Assembly (NCBI GenBank): GCA_030998015.1
Contig: JARWMV010000001.1
Coordinates: 1-64,000 of the forward strand
DNA: 64,000 nucleotides
Reading direction: 5' to 3'
Origin: Ceratorhiza oryzae-sativae
Taxonomy: Eukaryota; Basidiomycota; Agaricomycetes; Cantharellales; Ceratobasidiaceae
In this document: positions 53,871-64,000 of the stretch, piece after piece
How the letters are laid out: each line of letters opens with the position of its first letter
How positions within the stretch are numbered: the first letter of the stretch is position 1
The notes under the pieces: model-generated
What the model was told of the DNA's origin: nothing
Seen by the model: the letters and a program-made list of their open reading frames with translations, nothing else
Databases searched by the model: none
Translations under genes and position numbers: made by a program

Positions 53871-55232
53871 CCCACTTCTGGGGGAAAGTGCTGTTCTCTG
53901 ATGCGAATAGCACAGTCCAAACATGGTGCAGAGTCATTTGACACTTGGGATTGTGGGAAGCGAAACCTCACAAACGCCATTCAATGGTGGCAGATCAGCC
54001 AATATAATTTCAAGTTCATGGATTACACAGGATATCCCTGTCTTCTGTAAGTACAGGAGCTAATCACTTGTGCAATGTCTTGATTGAGTCACATCCGCCT
54101 GGTCCCAAATCGGGCTATCAGTTTCTGAGTGGTCAGATGTGCAAGTTTGCTTCCTTCAGGAACAGTGAAGCAAGGGGAGCTGAAACAACGTAGGTCTTTG
54201 GGTGGAGGGCCAGGCATTGAGGCTCATTTAGATGTTGGACAAGATAAAATGATGCCTGGTTATGCAGTCCAACACAAAAGCAGGTTAAACTCCTGGATTA
54301 GGTCCAGCCAACACACAGCCTGTCATGCAATTGTGGGATATGAACTATATCACCACCTCTGAATTGGGGAACCTCCGGACAACCAAGACAAAATCCTTGG
54401 TGCTGACTTGCCAGGTTCCGAATAGGAATCCAGTTTATTCTATCTGTTCAGCCCAAGGCTATGTAAACAGTTACAGCATTATATGGTATAGGAGACTGCT
54501 TTTCTTCTTTGTTCCTATTGTGCTGGTGTCTTCGGCGTGTTTGTGTTCTACCGAGTGCAGCGTTATCTTTCAGTCTGCTTGAACCATGGTACGGTCACCT
54601 TTCATCCCCTCTAGTAATCCTATTCGCTCCGGGTAACGCATGAAGTGCTTCGTGGCCTTCCCTGGTTCCAATTACGCCCTGAACGACCTCGATGCCTGGA
54701 TCCGAATAGAAGCCATACAATTAGCTGACTAACAACTTCCAAAGGGGGAGATTTCAAATTTCAAGAATATTCCAGGAGATATGAGGACCCACGGCACGGG
54801 TAAGTGATTTTGTTTTCCAAATTTCACGGCAACATCCCTCACAAGAACCGCGTTGAACGGTGCCATTATTGCTACTTCGTATCCTTTCCGATGTCGCTCT
54901 GCGTAAACTCCAGGGCACCGTTAAGCACATCAACGGTGTTACCGTACCAGATCTGTATACTTTGCGCGATCCCGCGGCCAGTGCTAGCCCTTCTCGTCGT
55001 CGCTGATTGCCGAACAGGCTGACCAGAACTTACCAAACCAACTTTTATATGGATGTGCAACGATCAAATGAGTCGGAACGTTGGCAGCACAAGACATGTT
55101 TGGACTTGGTTGGACTGACTCCGCAGTTCCAGATAATCAATCTCTCGACTTTCGCACATCCCTCTCCTAGCCATACGCTGATACTACCTACTTGCTCTCA
55201 AAAATTCTTCCTAGCATACTCAGCCGCTGGAC
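53871..55232. other. Mostly featureless, one orphan exon-like frame
   Basis: No complete gene. Around 54895-55008 a short + strand frame (GTVKHINGVTVPDLYTLRD) looks coding and follows a good CAG acceptor, but no upstream exon joins it in phase. Confidence 0.3.
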
Positions 55233-55682
55233 ATGTCAATTTCGAACACGATCGAGGCTTACGGGACGATCGTTGGTACTCCTGAAGGCGGATTCAGGCT
55301 CCAAACGAGGGTTAAGGATACGGGCGAACAGCTTGTCGGCAGCGGTACGGTCAACACGACCCCGCCCGCTTGGGAGTCTCGGAGTGTGGTTGTCAGCTTC
55401 GACCATCCTGACCAAGTCACCTCCATTGACCTTTTGACCGGCTACATCGGCGATGTGGACTTTATGTTTACGACCGACAGAGGCGTAAAGATTGTGGGGG
55501 GGCTCGTTAATCCAGTGACACCGCGAATCAGCCTTTATGGAATCGTGACATGGAACATGACCAGGAGATATTTGGTGGGCCCATGCAGGCTTCCCTCGCG
55601 CCACCCTCAAGCTGACCCCCTCTATAGCACCCCGAACATGATGCAAACGCCGATATCGAGTAAATTGAAGTTCTTGGGATAG
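55233..55682 (+). CDS. Small beta-rich family member B
   Basis: 149 residues from ATG 55233, intronless. Residues 1-110 match the family seen at 44308, 56198 and 57863: GTIVGTPEGGFRL, GEQLVGSGTVNTTPPAWES, a V-rich strand, DQVTSIDLLTGYIGD, TDRGVKIVGGL, NPVTPRISLYGIVTWNMT. The 38-residue tail after WNMT is absent from the relatives, which stop there, so a stop codon may have been lost. No signal peptide or membrane segment, so probably cytosolic. Alternating hydrophobic stretches suggest an all-beta fold. Function unknown. Confidence 0.65.
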   Translation: MSISNTIEAYGTIVGTPEGGFRLQTRVKDTGEQLVGSGTVNTTPPAWESRSVVVSFDHPDQVTSIDLLTGYIGDVDFMFTTDRGVKIVGGLVNPVTPRISLYGIVTWNMTRRYLVGPCRLPSRHPQADPLYSTPNMMQTPISSKLKFLG

Positions 55683-56197
55683 CGTCTGGCAGACTGTCCA
55701 CGTTTTCGATATCTGAAATGATCATGCATGAGATTGTGAAATCAGATAGACGAGTAAGAAACTAAATCGGCAAAGTGCATAAAGCTCGTTGAATTGTCAC
55801 GCAGCTTGGGCATGCTTATCACGAGGTGGCATGCAGAGCAGTATGGTTCGAGACAAATGCGGTCTTGACATTCCGTTAGAGAACGCGCATATATTTCGGA
55901 TACATGAACAAATCGACGATGCTTTCTGCATCTCGTGGTTTCCCTCAGAGCCGCACCCTTTTGTTCAAAGCTTTTGCTCGTACCTTTGCTTCGTCGGATG
56001 TATCTTACTTGAAAGCCAATTCAAGCACTCAAACGCCAATATATTCATTGAGAAGCATTGATTCATTATTGAAACAGAGGTACGCAATCAGAAAACCAAC
56101 GGCACGAGCGAGAGAATATTTACCCAAGTCGCGCGGAACATGACCATCCCAAGAGTGTGGTCCCAAGTAGCAACTATAGCTCGCTGGGCTCCCACAT

Positions 56198-56506
56198 CTA
56201 TGTCAACGATCCTTGCACGTTGAACCGCTGGGACAGCGGCGTGATGACCGGCCCGGCAGCAACGACACCGTTTCCAAAGACAAAATTGAACGAATCTACG
56301 CCAACCCAGCCCGTAAAGGGGTGTCGGCCGGAAACTTGATCGGCGTCAGAGAAAATAACTGTGACGCTCGTCGAGTTCCATGTGGGTATGGTGGGGTTAA
56401 CCTGGCCCCTGCCGAAGAGTGGCTGGCCGCCTGAAGTCATTAGGTACAACGTGACCCCTTCCCGAGGAGTGCTATCGGCTGTTCCGTGGGCCAGGGATCC
56501 AGACAT
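56198..56506 (-). CDS. Small beta-rich family member C
   Basis: 102 residues from ATG 56506; the open frame extends upstream without another ATG. Family features: TADSTPREGVTLYL, GRGQVNPTIPTWNS, VTVIFSDADQVSG, HPFTGWVGVD, GNGVVAAGPV and RFNVQGSLT. It stops at the point where relatives continue with W-(D/N)-M/L, so it may be slightly truncated. The GG of the TPxGG motif is changed to EG. It points toward copy B, in the opposite direction to copy D. Function unknown. Confidence 0.55.
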   Translation of the reverse strand: MSGSLAHGTADSTPREGVTLYLMTSGGQPLFGRGQVNPTIPTWNSTSVTVIFSDADQVSGRHPFTGWVGVDSFNFVFGNGVVAAGPVITPLSQRFNVQGSLT

Positions 56507-57862
56507 GGTCGATAAGTCTAGCGTACTCACGAGTTAGCTCACGGTGGCCGGGCACAACACCATAGATTCAAACAAACCTCGAGGTAAAATTTGGGCAAAA
56601 TTGTGTCGGACCGTCCCTCGCGGCGTCCGCCTGTTTTCATATATGCAGCTATATTGTGGCATTGTGTTTGGTGACGGTTAAAGTTCGATCGCTATGCCCG
56701 CTCTGGGCCTCGAGCACTCCCTGATGACCGACTGGATCACTTGTATATCGATTAGGAAAAGGGCATTCAGGGATTTGAGGGTGCCTATTGTTTGACCAAC
56801 AGCTTTACCACGACGCAATCGTGGGTGGACGTATTCCATATCTACATTTGGATGGGGGCCCCCATCCGGGTTGGATGATCTGTCACCATGAGACGCGGCG
56901 AGGTTCACCACCTTAAACGGCATTCAAAGGTTGTAGAATAATTTGTAAGTTATCAATAACTTCGATCACCAGTAATCTCTCCTCCTCTATGGTGCAAGTG
57001 GCCGATGGGTGGTAGAGTGTCTCGATCAAGGCATATTCGCGTCTCGTTCCTGTTGAAATTCTAGGTCGCCTACCGAAACACCAGTCTCGGACTCTCTAGA
57101 TGGCAAAACATCGCCCAATTTTGATTAAAGTTAGGCACGAGGATAGGATAGCACGGACAAAACCGAGATTGTAAATCCCAGGGTGAGCGGCGGCGCATAT
57201 GCAATGATACAGTATGGAATCAAATGGTGAGGGCCAGGAGAGGCACTGGCAATCTGTACCAAAAGATTGGCTGGAGCTGCAAATTGATGGTCTCGGCGTA
57301 TCTGCGGGGGAACCAATTATCTGTTGCTCAGAGAGTAAACCCATGTCCCAACTCCACATCTCGCTCGGCGCCATCATGTATGCGCGTTTGGCTCCAGACG
57401 CCATGGACATCTTGGCGCCAACGTAGCGGCCGGCAGCATTTTTATATGATTTCTTGTTGGATCCAAAACGGGCGACAAAACTTACGATGATCGACGATCG
57501 TAACCCCCGGCTGGAACCTCGCTACAACGAACATGCGGCGGCGGCGTAATAACAGAGTCCAACTAAACCGCTTTCCCTGGAAGTCAATTGGACGATCTCA
57601 AACTCAAGGCTGGTCCACTTGCGTGATAATCGCTATCATGGAGGATCCCTTCGTGTGGCCCGAAATACCATAGGTGCCAAAACTCATCAGATCGCCTGAG
57701 AGGCGGGAAACGTCTCCATTAAGGGCAGCGACGGAGCCAATACTCCCAGAGCACTTTCATCCCGTCGTCCCCTGGAGTTTCTTCCAACTCTCCTCTACGG
57801 TGTGTGTTTCCAAAAAACTATCACGCGCGACCATACTCATTGTTACATAGAGCCGCCAAACA
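56507..57862. other. Intergenic between family members C and D
   Basis: No gene is firmly supported. A minus-strand frame of 81 residues (56923-56678, ATG start, NLAASHGDRSSNPDGGPHP) has protein-like composition but no family match that I can see. Confidence 0.3.
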
Positions 57863-58201
57863 ATGTCAGCTTCTCGCGTAGCGCAAGCCAAGGGGACGAT
57901 TACTGGCACCCCGGACGGTGGGATCAGGCTCAAGGCGCAAGTCCTAGCCGATGGAGCACAGCTCATTGGCACCGGCAGTGCCGTTTCCACCACCCCTATT
58001 CCTCCATGGGAGTTACTCGCCGTGATTATCAGCTTTGGGAGCTACGACCAGGTCACGGCAACTCGTCTCTGGACAGGTTACCTCGGTGAAGCCGAAATCA
58101 TGTTCATGACAGACAACGGAGTTAGCATCTTGGGGGCTCTCACACGCCCGGTAATTCCTCGCATTGTGCTCCAAGGGGATATAACATGGGACTTGAGCTG
58201 A
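57863..58201 (+). CDS. Small beta-rich family member D
   Basis: 112 residues, intronless and intact from ATG to stop. It is closest to copy B: KGTITGTPDGGIRL, GAQLIGTGSAVSTTP, PPWELLAVIISFGSYDQVT, LWTGYLGEAEIMFMTDNGV, RPVIPRIVLQGDITWDLS. It is probably the best full-length reference for the family in this window. No signal peptide. Hydrophobic residues alternate as in beta strands. Function unknown. Confidence 0.7.
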   Translation: MSASRVAQAKGTITGTPDGGIRLKAQVLADGAQLIGTGSAVSTTPIPPWELLAVIISFGSYDQVTATRLWTGYLGEAEIMFMTDNGVSILGALTRPVIPRIVLQGDITWDLS

Positions 58202-59238
58202 AGCCATAATTCCAGGCGAGTCGGTGTTATCCTTGCTCCATCCATGCTTCCATTAACTCGCAACAGAACCTGATCATTGCTAGGACATGAGGTTCTGAAA
58301 TGTGCTTTGAATGATGCTTGACCGATTGTTACGTGCACGAATGTTTCATCAAAATTACTGTGAATTTGAACCGAAATTTAAAACCTCAGGCGTACAACCA
58401 CTCGGTGTGCTTTGCACAATAAGCTAGGCGTTGCTTAGGGCGAGTGATTTTGCGACCACGTTCTTCGGGAAGAAACTATACCACTGGTTGATCTTTTTAT
58501 CGTCTTATGCAATCCGAGATATCATTTCCGTCAAAGGAGAATATTACTGTAAATTCGCCTTGGTCTTCGCGTCGTAAAAGCCCCCTTGCAACTTGGATTA
58601 CTGTGACTGATGTTCGCGGCAATCGAAAGCCGAAACATAGGTGACACCTAGAGTTCTTTAGATCCCACGAACGACATATTCTAAACTCAAACCCGAGTAT
58701 AATAAGAATCAAATGAGACTTGCGGCAGTGAGTGAGAGTGACAACAAAGAGGGTCGTGAAAAATTTCGTTACGAGGGGGTCTTGGAGCGACCCATGGAGT
58801 AATATCATTGGTGGGACATTTCGTTCGGCTACTCATATAATCAAGCATATGAGTTAATGATGCACGCAGTCCCAAAGCCCGAGCTGTTTGCGGATGTAAA
58901 TATGTCTGCCATTTCTGGGTGTATACGCGTAACGTGATTTGAGTCTGTTCTCACGCAGGGAGGTTTCTCGTGGCTAATATACAATTCGCACTTAGCTCAA
59001 CTACGAAAGTAGAGAACTAAGGAAAGAGAGAAGGGTTCCCGCGAACTCGCGCATGATATCAGAGAGGGGATAGGTAACAAATACAAATATGCGCATACAT
59101 ACACGCATATGATTGTAAATTCAACATCTATTACGAGAACACCCATAGCCTAGATCAACTCAATCGATTGTCGTAATTGATCAAAAACCTCTGACATTCT
59201 TATTGACTCACCCTTCCATTCCGCCATCATTGCCCGCA
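58202..59238. other. Intergenic
   Basis: No gene is seen in about 1 kb before the ACT-domain gene. Confidence 0.4.
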
Positions 59239-59789
59239 ATGCCTCCTCCCTCCAAGTCGCCTGCTCTGCGCCTCAAAGTCCTTTCTCGTCCGTTTAGAAT
59301 ATTCAAAATCCTTCCTCAGGCTCCTTTCCCACTTGCTTTGTTGGGTGTATTGCAGGAGCCTGCTACTGACGAGTTTATGTCCATCACACGAAACTCCGAA
59401 GAAGTGTCTGTTGTGACAGACCACATATTTCATGAAAGTGATGCTCTGGAGATCTACGAAGAGGGAGAAGACTGGAGGTGCATAAAGGTGCAAGGACCAA
59501 TGGAACACAGTACGCTTTGCCATTAGTGGGTAAAATGGAAAACTAATTGATGGCCGGATTAGGCTTAACGGGCATCATGGCAGCACTGACTGCGCCACTA
59601 AAGGATGAGCAGGTGCCGATCTTTGTCATTTCAACCTGGTATGCAATGACTCTGAGAGACTGGAGTCGAGACATTCGCTCAGCTGCCGTGCATTCTAGGG
59701 ACACGGACTGGTTGCTCGTCAAAGCACCAACACTGGACAAAGCAACTGCAGCGCTCTCTGCCGACGGCTGGGTCTTTGTTGCAGCGTGA
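59239..59789 (+). CDS. ACT-domain protein (CASTOR/ACT_7-like)
   Basis: Three exons: 59239-59509, 59563-59638 and 59699-59789. They total 438 nt, or 145 residues. Splicing restores the typical C-terminal ACT motif: GLTGIMAALTAPLKDEQVPI, FVISTWDTDWLLVK (the second intron lies in the Trp codon before DTDWLLV) and KATAALSADGW. ACT domains bind amino acids. Stand-alone forms of this type are related to the arginine-sensor CASTOR and to aspartate-kinase regulatory domains. The N-terminal half (LKVLSRPFRIFKILPQA, SVVTDHIFHES) fits the preceding ACT-like half. The ligand is unknown. The gene is intact, with no apparent link to its neighbours. Confidence 0.88.
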
Positions 59790-60246
59790 TATCCGAGGAG
59801 AACAAGTAGGTTATTGCGGCTAAATGTTCATGAGGGAAATGCAAAGTCAGCGGTCTAACCCGCCCTGATTCGGAAAATGTCTGTCGATGCGCCTGGCCGT
59901 CTGTCCCGTACACCGGCCGCCTCACACGGTCATAAATTCTCTCATAGCAACTTCTCCTACGTCAATCTACAATATAAACCATGCCCCGCTCGCTCTCGCT
60001 TGCGCCATAGCTCTCGAGTTTCGTTTGCGTCAGAGACACCTTATCAGCGCCTTCAGTACCCTTATATATTATTTACGTAATCGACTGCCACCCTATTTTG
60101 GAACAACTTCCTTTTGACCACGATAGCTCACTCTCTGGGCCGGACACACGCCCCACGAGAAACACGAGGCTGACTACGCCGCAAATGGGTGCGCAATTTT
60201 CTCTCATTCTCGCAGGAACATATAAATACTCACAGGGGTAACACGA

Positions 60247-63200
60247 GGTAGACCAGCGCCATTTTCCACCGCTGAGTCTGACGCGTTCAAAGGATTCAGT
60301 CAGGTCCAATCGCCCTTCGGTAACCCCCAAGTCCTCGTTTGTTTCTACTCTTCCGGACTCTCCTCTTTCTCCCCACTCTTCGTCACCCAGCGCCGCTCGT
60401 TCTGGTTCTGGTCCAGTACCTAGCTCCTCTCGGGCGCCTTCCCAACTTCGTCCACGGGATGGACGACCTGCGTATCTCCCCTTCGACGGATATCTTTGCC
60501 TTCTGTTCCCAATCACAAACGTGATAGCGTTGCTAGCGTACTTAGTGTAGACTCGGTTCAAGAGCGAGAGGAACAGCACGATGTATTTATCAGCACGAGC
60601 TTGCCTTCGGATTCTAGTATGCCACACTTGGACGACATTAATGCACCACTCGCGCCTCCCCCTCCCCTTCCTATTTCGACATCCTCCTCTAGTTCCTCTC
60701 CTTCGCGACGAGCGATGCTTCTCCCTTCTCAACCGGCTACTCCTACTCGCTTAAGGCCTAAGTTAACACAAGGGCAGAGTCTGGCAAGTCTACTAATCAG
60801 GCCAGCACTCGTCCCCCGCGGCAGAGCCGTAGGACGGGGAGTAGACGCAGATAGCGGGCGGAGAGAGGAACAAGGAACGAGAGGAGAAGCGGAAAAAAGT
60901 ATTGCAAGAGTTGTTGGACACGGAGGAATCCTACGTGGACGGCCTGGAATTGGTGTATAATGTGAGTTTTTAATGTCACCATTTACATGCGCTGGATCAA
61001 TCTAACGAGGACTTAGCATTTCCTCCTCCCCCTCATCGAGTCTCTCCAATCCGCTCACCCACTGGTCACTCCCGCCGATTTGCACGTCCTATTCCCAGGC
61101 TTTATCGACATACTCAACTTTAATCGCTCGTTCCTTACCGACCTCCGCTCCGTTTTGGTTCCCGAGACGTCATCGGCTGCCCATTCCTGGCGCCAATCCC
61201 TCATCTACATCACTGGCCGGGCCGAGCCTTCCAAATGAGGCAACCACGATCTTCCAGCCATCTACTTCCGCATCATCGTCTTTGGGACTCCCGGTACATC
61301 CATACGCTCATTCCGGCTTTGCACCCTCGAACACGGACCTCTCATCGTCCGCTTTGCACGAGATTTACGAGCCCGAAGCCGAACTCCGAATATTACTCCG
61401 TTGCTAGCTCAGAATGTGCCATACTGAAGTTGTATAAGCCATTTGTCACGACTTTTCCCGCGAGCATGGAGAAGCTGGCTAAACTCAGTGGTAAGTCTTT
61501 TCGGGCTTTTTGATTTAACCCCTGTTGATTTTATCCCACAGTGAATGAATCGTTTCGACTTTGGCTAAGGGAGCGGGAGAGGGATCCAGCATGCAGGATG
61601 CTTGGGTTGAGAGCTGGTTGTTGACCATCGTGCAGAGATGCCCGAGGTATATGCTACTCGTCAGGGTATGTAATTATTTTGTCCATGATTATTCAGCATT
61701 CACCCGTGAAAATAGGATATAGTGAAATACACTGGCGAAGAGGAAGAATGTTATGCACAGCTGGTAGACATAATGGCCCAGCTTTCGGAAAGTGGGTGTG
61801 TATTGTTTCGAGTCTGGTCTCCATCTCACCATGCATTTCATAGTCAACGAAACTCTGAACACGTCGTTAGCTGATCATACCGCCGTCCTGGCCCTTATCG
61901 ATCTACAACGAAACACTAGCAACCTTCCGCTTGGGTTCTCTTATGTCTCGCCCGGTCGTACGCTTGTACGACGAGGGAGGTTGAGGATGTCGGGACAAGA
62001 GGTTATGCACGAGGCGCTGGGGATTGGGCAAGAGGTTATCCGAAAAATGGGAGGATGGGAGGGCGAGGCGAGCGCGGAACGCGAGTTCCTCTTGTTTTCG
62101 GATTGTGTGGTTTGGTTGGAGAAGGAGCGCGAGTGGGGTATCGGGAGCGGTATTGTTGGGTCCGGGGTCGCAGTTTTGCCTCAGGTACGCCATAGCGCCG
62201 CGCTTGGGCTGGGACTCCCGATCGAAGCGCCGAAGCGGCCTGCGTTTGGAAGAAAGAGGAGCAAGAGCGAGGCTGAGCTTCCGACAATGAAGAGCCAGAA
62301 TGTCTCACCTGAGACCAAGCGAAATGTATCGGGCTCGAGTAGTGCATTTGTCAAGAGTCCGGTCGGCGAGGAGAGGAAACCATTTGAGAAGGAGGACGAG
62401 CACTCGGGCCGACTGGAGGGAAGCCTCTGACACCTATTGGAGAAGCCCTACGCCCGGCGGCTCCGGTTCCGGTGCCGAGGAGACTTGCAATGCCTGACGC
62501 CACCTCATCAAGCGAAGAGCGGTGGAAGTTCAAGGGCATGACCAATTTGGTGGATGTGGAAGTGATCATTTCCCCTCGAAATGCGGTCCAAATAGATTTT
62601 CTGAGCCCAGAAGGTAGCTTTGCGCTTTATGCTTGTGAGTATCACGGTGATTCGACTTCCCCGTGGCAAATACTTATGATATTGGATATAGCTACCCATG
62701 ATGAACGAGAGAGTTGGATCAACGCCATTCGGCAGGCCAAGGCCACATTACTTGCATCGTTCAGCATCATGCACCCAGATTCAACACTGAACAGCTCGAA
62801 TTCGACGACCCATTTGCGGCGAGTACTCCAGGCTCTACCCTATCGACCCGGTGAGGCGACCATTCGCGGTGCTCGTGCGCAGGCTGGCACTGGGAACAAG
62901 AGTAAAGTTCGTAGAAGCCGGATAACCGGACGACTACTCCCGGCAACTGACGAGTCTGAGAATCCGGGGTCTGAGCTATCATCGACTGGGGAAACCAAGC
63001 GCAAGGAGCGTCGAGGACGAGTCGAGCATTTCGTCCCAGCTATATGGGTCCCAGACAAAGAGTCGGCAGTGTGTATGCGCTGTCAACTCGCGTTTGGGTG
63101 GAGGAGACGGCGGCATCATTGTCGTTTATGTGGGAGGGTTGTGTGTGCTGCTTGTTCTTCAAAGGTACGCCTCGTGTTTTATGACTCTTATATGCCTATC

Positions 63201-63985
63201 CCTTCACCAATATGATAGAATTTCTTTGTCATGGATCCTGCGAATGCGAGTGCGCCTAAATCCCACAAACCCGAACGAGCGTGTTCGCTCTGCTACGAGA
63301 CCGTGTTCCCTGTAATCCATTCGTCGGATGAGGAGTCGTTGAACGAGCGAGGTGGCACCATAATGCCATTAAGGCATTCACGGCGAGGCCAAGGATCGTA
63401 CAGCCCTTGTCTCCGCCCCGAACTGGCCCTTCACCGACCGATAGAGGGCGGAGTGCAGGAATGATACCCTTGCCCCCAAGCCCCAGTATGCTTACGCCTT
63501 CAAGTGCCGGAGGGCTTGGTACCTCGTTTTCAACTGGAGGGATAGGAACATCACCTTCTGCCCCTACTCTCAACTCCCAATCGGACGCTGGGAGCAGGGG
63601 TGTGCCGGGGCTGGTAACTTCGACCACAGACCAGACCATCACATCACTGAGTAGCCAACGTACTGTTCAACCACGTGTCGGGAGCGAACTCTCATCCGCC
63701 GCCTCTGGCTCCCAGTCTTCCCGACCTCGTTCATTGGACGTTGGGCGGAGACTGGCCTCCGCATCGGCTCTTGTGTTTACGGCCGGCGTTACCGCGCGGA
63801 CTAAAGTAACCGGACGAGGCAAGGGGCGAAGGATGTCGCTTATCTCTGGAAGGCGGAACACGGATTCGACTCTACCTGGACCAATCAATGGAAGTCAGGA
63901 AGGGGTGGGCGAATCGGCGGCGACGCTGGGTAGAGGAGCAGCGGCACAGCAGTTGAGTGAACTGTTGGGGAGAAGTCCCAAGTAG
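60247..63985 (+). pseudogene. RhoGEF-PH-FYVE protein gene with multiple frameshifts
   Basis: Parts in order: Ser-rich head with SLPSVPNHKRDSVASVLS; Dbl-homology domain (KKVLQELLDTEESYVDGLEL, HVLFPGFIDILNFNRSFL, LKLYKPFVTTFPASM, SWLLTIVQRCPRYMLLVR); PH-like region (SPGRTLVRRGRL, FLLFSDCVVWLEKE, ERWKFKGMTNLVDV, DERESWINAIRQAK); and a FYVE finger (IWVPDKESAVCMRCQLAFG, RRRRHHCRLCGRVVCAACSS, CSLCYETVF). A Ser/Pro-rich tail ends at 63985. Such proteins activate Rho/Cdc42 GTPases at PI3P membranes. Real introns exist (for example 60961, 62635, 63162), but adjacent conserved pieces lie in different frames at about 60470, 61234, 61396, 61425, 61606, 62418 and 63360. This indicates one-base insertions or deletions, either decay or local sequence error. 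The start is uncertain. Confidence 0.8.
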
Positions 63986-64000
63986 GATTGAAAGCTGCAG

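Noticed and set aside
54895..55008. C-terminal exon reading GTVKHINGVTVPDLYTLRD
   Set aside because: Looks coding, but no upstream exon joins in phase, so no gene was called.
56678..56923. 81-residue minus-strand frame
   Set aside because: It has an ATG and fair composition, but no motif or paralog; mentioned only under the interval.

Overview
This is eukaryotic, almost certainly fungal DNA. Every intact gene is built from many exons split by short introns (about 47-80 nt) with GT-AG ends and CTNAC-like branch points. The repeats and families (chromodomain gypsy elements, tnp2-type CMC transposons, hAT, a large NACHT-WD40 gene) point to an Agaricomycete basidiomycete, and the overall style suggests Rhizoctonia/Ceratobasidium. 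That species-level guess is inference. I rebuilt gene models by hand from splice sites and reading frame; five multi-exon genes close exactly in frame (NLR, Cys/His protein, SDR, P450, MFS), as do the hAT transposase and the ACT protein.

Left block, 1-17.0 kb, is nested retrotransposons. A + strand Ty3/gypsy element carries gag (568-1698), an out-of-frame zinc knuckle, an intact chromodomain pol (1937-5350) and an extra ORF in frame with pol behind one UAA (5351-6253). A small minus-strand spliced ORF (6872-6516) then lies divergent to an intact replication-initiator gene of the geminivirus/genomovirus (CRESS-DNA virus) type (7367-8695). After the Rep gene come a hairpin, a polypurine tract and a 782-bp 3' LTR (9005-9786). 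That LTR interrupts the RNase H region of a second, minus-strand gypsy element (9787-14234), which itself abuts a decayed copia gag (14410-15498). The Rep gene, intact and apparently inside an LTR element, is the most remarkable object in the window.

Middle block, 17-44 kb, is mostly single genes. A nine-exon NLR-type STAND protein has a NACHT-like NTPase and 16 nearly identical WD40 repeats with a five-repeat higher-order period (22706-17115). A 1075-aa protein carries three copies of an unusual Cys/His motif (27462-23951). A possible metabolic group follows: a short-chain dehydrogenase (31125-32488), an unknown protein (32825-33838), a 12-exon cytochrome P450 (36909-34785) and a 15-exon MFS permease (41168-43459). 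An intact 3407-bp hAT transposon with perfect 8-bp target duplications (37034-40440) sits between the P450 and the permease.

Right block, 44-64 kb, mixes transposon remains with small genes. There is a decayed CMC/tnp2 transposon (46815-50652), a 1.45-kb near-perfect palindrome with TA target duplications (51201-52646) and a LINE RNase H relic (53195-53870). Four diverged members of a family of about 110-residue proteins that I do not recognise lie at 44308, 55233, 56198 and 57863. A small ACT-domain protein (59239-59789) is intact, while a RhoGEF-PH-FYVE gene (60247-63985) is broken by many one-base frameshifts. No rRNA, credible tRNA or CRISPR array was found.
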